Origin: Nepenthes gracilis | Lineage: Eukaryota > Streptophyta > Magnoliopsida > Caryophyllales > Nepenthaceae | NCBI GenBank assembly: GCA_033239525.1 | Contig: BSYO01000024.1 | Coordinates: 13,449,268 to 13,513,267 of the forward strand | Direction: 5' to 3' | Length of the DNA: 64,000 nt | In this document: one piece after another, positions 55,708 to 64,000 of the stretch | Position numbering within the stretch: position 1 is the stretch's first letter | Layout: each line of letters starts with the position of its first letter | Made by a program: the position numbers and the translations under genes | The notes under the pieces: generated by a model | What the model was told of the DNA's origin: nothing | Database searches by the model: none | Seen by the model: only the letters and a program-made list of their open reading frames with translations

Positions 55708-58700
55708 AGTGACAGCATTTAAGGTATGCCTCAGCTCCAACCTTAAGAAAAATCCAGTTTGAAAAGTCCATAAGAAATCATGGCCTGACAACGTGTTTGG
55801 TTGAGAGAAAGCAAATGGGAATCAATTTTACTGATGATATTTATTTTCATCTTACTCTTGCTACCTTGTTTGATTGCAAAATGATGATCAAGAATAAATA
55901 TTATGTGGATATATATTTGTTATCAAAAATGTGGGAGTAATTAATTCCATGTAGAAGGTGGATTTGTTTATACCCATCCTGGCTCGTACCACACTGCCAC
56001 AACCACACCCCAAACAGTCCTCTCCCACCATCCCATGGCACCACCTTCGACCGCCATAGTTTATATTTCCACCTAATTACGGGGAAGTAATATTGATTTT
56101 CCATTCAAACTAACCAGTGTAATATTTATTCATGCTTTATACCTGATAGAGAAATGTTTTGGAAACACTTTTGAGGTATGCTTGGGTGATGTGATATCCA
56201 TCTATTTATAAATTCATTTATGGGCTCGTAGTATGAATTGATGAATGAAATGTTATGTCATTGAGAATATCTTCTGACACCCCGCATTCTTGATAATACT
56301 CATTTGTGGTAGTATTTTTTCGATTCTCACCCATCAACAACCCAACATCAGGTGAGTATTTCCTCTACCAAAAGCTAATTTTGTGAATTCTGTGAGAGGA
56401 TTTCAGCTAAGTTATGTGATTGTGTGCCTTGTCGAAGGTGTATGCCATTTGATCATTTGAGTGTTGGCAGCTGCAAGTACTTGTTTGTGAGGCTTACCCT
56501 CTTTTTGTAGGCAATCTGTCCTTCAATTAAGGTTAACTTTTTAGGACAATTGAGACCTTATGAACAAGCTTTTATGTCATTTAAATAGCTTAGACTTGGA
56601 AAGAGCTTGTCCTTGCTGAACAGCTTTGTTTCCAATGAAATTGAGACTTTGTGATCAATTTACTGGGTGAATGTGGAGACTTTTGTTATGTTCCTTCTGG
56701 TGTGGTCGCTCTTACATTCACCCAATGATTGGAACTATAAATTAAATAAATAAATTGTAGATATTGTATCAAACGATCTAAATAAATATTTAATCTCTAC
56801 CATTTATCCATCTAACTTTTAATCTTAATGGTTAGATAGATATAGAGGCCTCTTAACAGAAGGGCCTTAGTAACTCTCGAATATAGAATGTTCCCATTGA
56901 TTTTGCATGCATTATGCTATATGTCTAACCAAATTATCTAACTTTTATCCAATTTTATTTTTTAAAAATTGAACTTATATTTATCAAATTCAATGAATTC
57001 CCAACAATATTTGTAAAACATAAATTATTAAAAAAAAAAAGGTTTTTAATCTTAGTTTTAGAAAACTTAGTTTAACCTAATTTGCACCTCAAAAATTAAA
57101 ATATAATAAATATAAAAATAGATAAATGGAAAAACACAGCATCATTCAAATGTGTTCAAAAGGTGGCTAAAGAAATTTTCCAAAGAAAAGTACCCATGTT
57201 ACCTTATCCTAAGGATATTCTTAAATCAACTAATATCCATTCATATATCAATTCTAGGTTAGTTAAAAATGCAATTCTTTGTGTCAACTCCTTGTGTGGA
57301 TTTTGAGGGGGGGCAACTTAGCACATAGCTTATCCATTTCAGTAAGAGGATACAAATTTAAATACTGACAATATTAAATAAACAGATGAAAAGAAAGACT
57401 TATGGCCATCATATTTGCAGTACTTGAAAATGGTTAAATATACTGAGCTAATTCAATTTCATAAATAAACTATTTTTATAATTTTAACTCTTATTCTAAT
57501 TTATAATTTATGATGAAATAATTTGAGTTGGTTCTGGTTATTTCTTTTTAAAGAATATTGAGAATTATATTAGTAGTGCAGTGGAAGTTGAGTTGTGGGG
57601 TCATAATAAAACCGTGGATATAACTTGTCTCCAAAGTTGGCGCCCGTGCCCCTGACCATGGGTCATCGGCTGATGAGCTCCCCAACTCTTGCTGCCACTG
57701 GCGGCAGCCAACACTTTAATCCTCCATTGCTGGTCGTTGGCCGCCTATACCGTTGACTTTGTCGTCGGAGATGGGCAGCACCCTAACCCCACCGCTAGTC
57801 AAAAACGCATTTCAGAACTATCCTTCCATATAAAGTTGATGATTCTTTAGATGTAACATGAGCTTTGATATAAAAGTCATCTTTTAAACACCCCTTAATT
57901 ATTCTATCTCATGTGTTTTTATATTTATTCATCCATTGCCTATCCTTTTATATAAAATAAATTGATTTGTTATGCTGTCCTTTCTTTGGCTACTATAATA
58001 TGAACTTTGTTATAAAGTTATCTTTTAATGTCTCTGTCCGGTATTATTTCATCAACCTATCCATAAACTATATTTTTATTGAAAATCGATTTAGCTTAGG
58101 AGACGTAAAAGAAAGTTTAAAGAAAATTCTCCTAAAGAGATTTTTCCTTTTTAACACGACCCTAGCAAATGCAATTGTATGAATTGGGCATGATTTTTAA
58201 AGTAAAAGATAGGTAAATAAAGCTTATAAACCGAATGTCATCCTAAAGCCTTCTTAATGGTAGCAGACTTTGTATAAGTAAATGAATTCTCATGTCAAAG
58301 CAATCCTTTCTCCTGCTACTATAAACTTCGTTTGAAAACTCTCTTTTATTCACCACTTAGTCATTCCATCTTATGAAATATTTCATCCATCCATCAACCA
58401 TCCTTTCATAGAGCAAATGAATCTGTGATGCCAAGGCAATCCTTTCTTCGAAAAGATAGTATTTGTCCTTTGTCACAAAGTAATCTTTTAGCTAACCCTC
58501 TCAATCACCCTATCTTATGCAAAATTTTACCTATCCATGCGTTCATGTTCATATTATTAGATGCACATAAAAATAAATAAATAAATACATGAAAATTGCA
58601 TAACCCAGAAGTGTCTCAATAGAGTTCCTAAGAATGTCTCCAAATATTTCTTTGGTAATATAGATTTTGATTTTCAGGAAATGTTACACCAAAGTTAAAG

Positions 58701-58864
58701 TAAGAAAAGGGCTACTGTTGGCAGCAAACCACATACATATAAACACTTCATTCCCTCTCGCAAGCAAAAGAATATGTACTAACCAGAACACAAAAAACCA
58801 GAAGGACGATGCTGGTCTGAGTGATGCCGGCTTGTCTAATCGGTGGCCGATGAAACAACAGTTT
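55708..58864. other. Intergenic region between the MBD-like and RING genes
   Basis: No gene recognised. It holds a MITE at 56,683-56,875, a GC-rich patch at about 57,640-57,790 with GTCGTCGG- and GCTGCCACTGG-type sequence, and loosely repeated phrases (ATCCTTTCTT/ATCCTTTCTC with CTATAA or CTATAATATGAACTTTG) between 57,960 and 58,520. The MBD-like 3'UTR and the RING-gene 3'UTR lie at its two ends. Confidence 0.45.
56683..56875. mobile_element. MITE, TTATGGTTCTCC-TIR family
   Basis: The left end TGTTATGTTCCTTCTGGTG and the complement of the right end, GTTACTAAGGCCCTTCTG, are inverted. The interior has AAATATTTAATCTCTACC, as in the other copies. Just downstream of the MBD-like gene. Confidence 0.6.
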
Positions 58865-59769
58865 CTATACTTCGTCAGTTCCGCTTTGGCTTCCATTCTT
58901 TAGTATGTTGAATTTGCAAAGGGGGCAGGTAGCGTTGATGTACAGCCATTTGTCTATGCAAGCACAGTGGAAATAATGGCCACAAGGGAGCTCCCGCAGT
59001 TCGGCTCCGTCTTCATAGGAAGAAAGGCATATGCAGCATTCCTATGACGACATAATAAAAAACAAATGAACAATATAACCCTCTTCACATAAACAAATAG
59101 ACGAGTAAACTGCTACCAAAATCCATTTTCTATCCATCCTCGTACTCTTGGCGATAAAATTTATACTGTTGTGATTGTGACGACACATTAAATTGTGTTA
59201 GACTCACATTTTATTCTAACTATCTAAATTGTCGGAGAAGTACCCTAGCAACTCATGATCAAGATATCGCGAAGTGTTTTATTTTTTTTATATTAGTGAC
59301 GAGTTAATGCTTAGTCGTTTGCCACAGAAAGCAAATGAGGAAAATGCTAAACGGAAACCCTCTTCTATAAAGATGGAAACTAAAGGGGATAAAACAAATA
59401 CATGAGTAAATTGCAACTGAAAAACCCTGAAATGGGTGAAATCGGCAAATAAAAATGACTATTGTTAGGGTTTTTCTTTTTTGTCCCCTCATATTTTCAA
59501 TGGTAGGGATTAACTTTCTATTTGTGAAAAAAAGAGCAGCAATAGATCCTTTAAATTCAATGACATAGCCTCGTATTTATTCTAGACAATCTTCTTCATA
59601 TTAACAATTTAGACGGCTTAATTATAATCATACATTAAAGTGTGTTGAATTATCTTATAATGTTACCATCTAAGAAGTTGTTATAGTGAAATCTTCACCA
59701 TTAGAAGAATGGGATAATGCTAAGATCGTACCTTCAAAACATCACAAGTTATTGCTATCTCATTTGCAT

Positions 59770-59806
<37 letters not shown>

Positions 59807-61327
59807 TGAATGAAGAAGAATCAAAAGGAGTTGTCCAAGGAACAGAAGAATCCTGCCAGCCACATACTCCTAGTCAGTGGTAAACACCCGATGCTCACCT
59901 TCCCCCTAGGCTAGAATTTTTCTCACGCAGTAGATGAGATTTCACCTACTGCATCTGAATCTATCAGAACAGCCACCACCCACCTTATAAACTGAGGTGA
60001 TAGGAGAATCGATTCTGATGAAAGCAGAATTTCTGCATTTCCACTACCCTCATAAATATTACTGATCCTCTATTTTTTTTGCTAAGAGTATAAAGGCCCA
60101 CATAAAAACCTGTGGTGGACAAAATTTCACCTACTGCATCTAAATCTATCAAAACTGCCACCACCCGCCTTATAAATGAAGATGGTAAGGGACCAAGTTT
60201 TGTGAAAGCAGAATTCAGGAATTCTACTACCCTTATAAAAAAATATGTGATTTTTTTTTTCTAATGATATAACGACCCACATAAAAACCTAATTTCCATA
60301 AGATCATTCCCTCCCTTATCCTTTCTCCCTTATTCATGTACAGTTGATTTTACGGTTCTTGAATATAAAAAGGTCTAGCTTTTTGCCTTCGTGTATTGCA
60401 AGTACCGTGGATGTTGTCAAAGTGCCTATTAAAGTACTTAAAAACTTATAACAAAGTGTAAAGAAAAATCGGCCATATGCAGAAGCAGGACACTACTAGT
60501 TCCTCCATTCCCAACCCCTATCCCTTTCCATATTATCTATCAGAAAAAATAAAAAACCAAAGACAGAGACAAGATGTCCTTGGACGCAGAAGAAACCCAT
60601 TATGATTCTCAAGTCCCAAATCAAGCTTCATTCTATTCATCCAGTGTTGATCATAATCTCTAAAACAATCCAACAGCAGGAATGGGAGAACGCAACTTTT
60701 TCAGTCTTTCTAGTTTCAGATAATAGAGTACTTACAGCATCCTGGAGGGAAAGAACATGCACGATAGGCATATCGCTGTCACATTCAGTCATGATGCCCC
60801 CGAATGATTCTTGAATCTCACCATTCTGTTTCTCAAAATCTCCGATTCTCCTGAATTTGTACTTTGGCAGACATTCGATATCTTCTTTGGTTGCTCCTTC
60901 CTATTTTTCAGCAGATAATAAAACGATCAAAAATCACAAGCAACAAAGTGAACAGAAAAGGATGTCAAAGTTAGATTACTACCTGATCTGCCACGGCATA
61001 TAGAATTGCAATTATACACGGAAGGCAACAGCAAATAGCTATGCCAATCACACATGCCACAGCCACACAGATGATAACGAAGAACACGTCAAAGGCCAGA
61101 AAAGTAATACAAAGCCTGCAGAAAGAACAATGCATGAGTGATAATAGTAAATTCATAGAAACAGTGAAAATTAAAGAATTTGAAATGATGGACACGCAGA
61201 AGGGAACCAGTAAAGTTTTGGTGCATCTTGCGCTAGAGTTTCCCCAGCAGAAGATATCCAATAGAATCCAATGATCCACCAAATAAATGAGAACATAGTG
61301 TTTGCAGACTCCAGATGCTTTGCCATA
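58865..61327 (-). CDS. RING-H2 E3 ubiquitin-protein ligase, At1g12760/At1g63170 type (3' part)
   Basis: Four exons on the minus strand: 61327-61208, 61115-60983, 60900-60736, 59041-58865, with GT-AG borders and compatible phases. They encode the last 198 residues or so. In order: [20 protein letters not shown] (membrane segment), [20 protein letters not shown] plus a Cys-rich membrane stretch [18 protein letters not shown], then [17 protein letters not shown]. The RING-H2 domain follows: [42 protein letters not shown]. The protein ends [11 protein letters not shown]. All eight zinc ligands are present (C3H2C3). The first visible exon starts in phase after one nucleotide, so upstream exons (N-terminal basic region and two membrane spans in relatives) must lie to the right. 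I found none by 64,000. Role by family: membrane-anchored E3 ligase; substrates unknown. Confidence 0.9.
59773..59802. repeat. (AG)15 microsatellite
   Basis: An uninterrupted AG run in the large intron between the last two exons of the RING gene. Confidence 0.95.
59930..60295. repeat. Tandem duplication, about 184-bp period, in a RING-gene intron
   Basis: Two copies share TTTCACCTACTGCATCT, CCACCACCC, CCTTATAAA, GTGAAAGCAGAAT and CCCACATAAAAACCT in the same order. The second copy starts near 60,114. Confidence 0.8.
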
Positions 61328-64000
61328 CTGACAGTAGGAAACGTGAGAACTTCCATGAGGATAAACATCCATGATTACAAAAATGAAAAAGAAAAAGAAA
61401 GAGGATAAACATTTAGCAGCTTAATTCATTTTTGCAAAGCATTTGCTCATTTAGACATACAAGCAGACAGTCTGGTTCAAAATTCAATGCAGATTAAAAT
61501 ATCACAGAGAGAGAGAGGGGGGTAAATGACAGAAGCGATAGGGATTAGGGGGACTCTCAAAATTTGCCATTTATTGCAAAATCAATGGCCAAGATTAATT
61601 TCGTAACAAAGGACCTTCTCACATTCAAAGCGCCTCCTCTTTTTGCCTACTATCATCCAAACAACCCATATCACACCACCTATTCCATCTCATGGTAACC
61701 AAACCCATCCCTTCCCTAGCCACATTAGCTCAATTCCCTTCCCTCTCCATCTCTCTCTCTACTGTTATTATGGTCCTTCCAATGGGAGGCTCCCATATCT
61801 AACCAATTATTAAGATTAAAAGTTAGATAAATAAATAATAGAGATTATATCAAATAATTTAAATAGATATTTAATTTTCACCATTCATCATCCAACTTTT
61901 AATCCTAGCCGTTGAACAGATATGGAAACCTTCCCACTGGAAAGAACATAACAGCTCTCTCCCCAATCTGCTGCCCCCTCTACCTAGTTTCTCCCCCCTC
62001 CTACAACTACCCTACACTGACATCACTATCCTACCCCATGATCATACTACTCCCACCTCATTCTCTTCGCAACCCTATCCCTTGCTCCAGCACAAATCAG
62101 ACAGAGTATGTGTTATTGCTGGAGATGCAAAACAGTTAAAAGTAGAAACTTTCCACCAACCAAAAAAAAGAAAATAAGAAAATAAAATAGTCTATGTGAT
62201 GGCATTTTTTCTGCATATCCATGTTGCAGCAGGTAACATGTTTACTCTAATCTTGTTGCATCCACAGATTTGTCAGAGATGCATCCAAGATTTGTCTACC
62301 CATACAAAAGCACAATAAGGTTCAGCCTGTTTCTGCACAACCTTTCTCAAGCCCCGACATAGTACATTAGCCAACAATTAAAGAATACCCCACAAAATAT
62401 TGATCAATTTGAAATCTCTAATACATTCAGCGTCAGGCTTCTTCGGTATTAGAATAGAAAGCTGAGGGGTAAGAGAAGTCACAAACTGACCTGAAGAATG
62501 AGAGTCACAAAAGAACTCATGACATTATACTCTCTCTCTTAGCAATGCTGCAAAATAGCCAACGAGAATTCATCCTGTCTTATTGATTTATCACCTCCTG
62601 TTCTGTTCAGTGTGCCCTGGCTTCCTCCAAATGAAACTCACACTTCAGTGACGTCTTACCCTCCAAGGTAAAAGAATTCAGCTCAAGGATATCAATTAAC
62701 AAACCATCTTGTCCATGATTATCAATCATGGACTATCTCCACTTTACTAATATCTCCACATCACTCACTAATTTGGCATCCACCTCCAAACAAATCAAAT
62801 TACTATATCTTCTACGCACATAATCAACCAGGGAAGAAAAAAAGTATATCTTCCATCATCTTCCTTTAACCACAAAATGTTAGACTCAACTTCCATTTCA
62901 AGATTGTTGTCACAGACAACTTATTGTGGAATGAAACCTGCTCAGCTTCCATATTAAAAACAGTATAACAAACTAATAAACTGCTGAATTTCTACATAAA
63001 GGGTATTCCTTGCATCTGAGGCATACCTAAAGTCATCTGATTATAGTTTTGCGAGTAGTTTTCAGGCATTTCAACTTAAAGCCAAAAAGTAACAAGGAAA
63101 ATCAGCACATCGCATCTTCAGCCACCACAGACATCTAGGACACCCTCCATCGTCTGCCCCAATTCTCAATTTCGTGGCTTCTTTCCTGAAATAGGTTTTA
63201 TAAAAAACAGTATAATGATATTCTATAAAAACTGCAAAGATTTCTTACAATTTACCAGAAAGGTTAGTAGATTGGACACAATGGACCAAAGCAAGATGGA
63301 AATAAGGCTCGATCCATTCTCTATTCCATCACTGCATGGATTTTGCCTCATGTCCCCAGCTGCTACTCATCTACCCTTGACCTTCTACTCTCACTCCAAA
63401 AACATAATCATATCAAAGGATAAGTGCATAGCTTATATCAACACATATTTGCCTTTCACGTAGGGGGAGATTTTTTTTCCTTCTCCACACCAGAAAAAAA
63501 GAGACAAATAGAATTCCAATTCTTTCCCTTTTTTAGGTAATCAGCGACGAAAAACTATGTTTCATACATAATCAGATGGTGTACATCCACATGGAAAACA
63601 GCAGCCTCAACTGCAAAAATTATGGGATCCAGCACCTAGTGCTCAAAGGCAAACAAGGAAACAAAGCAGCAGAGGCCAAAAGCATGAAACAATATTTGAC
63701 TGAGCCATAACATCCAGCTTGCCTGGCGACCTACAAGTACTTCTTGAAAAAATAAAAGCAAATGCCAAAAACAATAACGAAATAAGAGTTTATTGATTCC
63801 TTGTCACTGCTGGTATTCCATTGAGCTTTTCAGGTTATCGGTTATGTCCAATCTTCAAATATTTTTCGTACTGCTGTGGGCTTTAAACTGCTCGAAGCTT
63901 CTCCTCCTTCAGTCTCTACCAGCAGTAACACCGAATATATCCACAGCCACAAAAGAAAGGTCTTCAACATAACAGAAATCCATTATTTCCCGCCTATGGG
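61328..64000. other. Presumed intron of the RING gene up to the right edge
   Basis: No exon of the missing N-terminal part was recognised on the minus strand, and no other gene on either strand. It contains a MITE at 61,761-61,953. The remainder has short, unrelated ORFs only. A gene on either strand with very short exons cannot be excluded. Confidence 0.45.
61761..61953. mobile_element. MITE, TTATGGTTCTCC-TIR family
   Basis: The left end ACTGTTATTATGGTCCTTCC and the complement of the right end, AGCTGTTATGTTCTTTCC, form TIRs of about 40 bp. They continue into GGGAGGCTCCCATATCT and GGGAAGGTTTCCATATCTG. CTCTCT runs flank both ends and may hide the target duplication. Confidence 0.7.

Noticed and set aside
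61041..61274. Plus-strand 77-codon frame across the RING gene.
   Set aside because: It is antisense to two verified RING-gene exons and their intron.

Overview
The window is nuclear DNA of a flowering plant. The evidence is AT-rich intergenic DNA, GT-AG introns up to several kb, plant-specific gene families, and many MITEs and LTR retrotransposon relics. The species cannot be named from the sequence. I reconstructed gene models by joining exons at splice sites and comparing with remembered family members; no alignment program was run. 

Layout. (1) 1-9,000, minus strand: a complete DDX6/Dhh1-type DEAD-box RNA helicase (plant RH6/RH8/RH12 group), nine coding exons, 497 aa, with a probable intron in its 3'UTR. 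(2) 9,000-14,200: very AT-rich intergenic DNA with a clean 218-bp fold-back MITE. (3) 14,204-16,927, plus strand: a four-exon gene for a 257-aa protein that aligns end to end with PCNA but is strongly diverged, including at the partner-binding loop and the Lys164 site. This is the most novel item. (4) 18,881-25,259: a 2.84-kb direct tandem duplication; only the second copy carries a 725-bp solo LTR. (5) About 26,860-40,079, plus strand: a DGD2-type digalactosyldiacylglycerol synthase, 464 aa, four coding exons, with a probable 5'UTR intron that hosts an old gag-protease copia element of about 3.4 kb. (6) 40,080-44,950: LTR relics, including a solo-LTR-like insertion flanked by an unusual 39-bp direct duplication. 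(7) About 45,000-55,707, plus strand: a small gene for a methyl-CpG-binding-domain-like protein with a lysine-rich tail. Its intron holds a tandem array of three MITEs and a LINE fragment. (8) 58,865-61,327, minus strand: the 3' part of a membrane RING-H2 E3 ligase of the At1g12760/At1g63170 type. Its N-terminal exons lie beyond the right edge. 

The genes are independent single units, as usual in plants, and act in different processes: mRNA decay, DNA sliding clamp, plastid lipid, chromatin and ubiquitination. From memory, RH8, DGD2 and MBD3 lie close together at the top of Arabidopsis chromosome 4, so the block may be old microsynteny. Two dispersed repeat families recur through introns and spacers: an AT-rich family rich in ATATCG/CGATAT (at least seven copies) and a roughly 200-bp MITE with TIRs like TTATGGTTCTCC (six copies).
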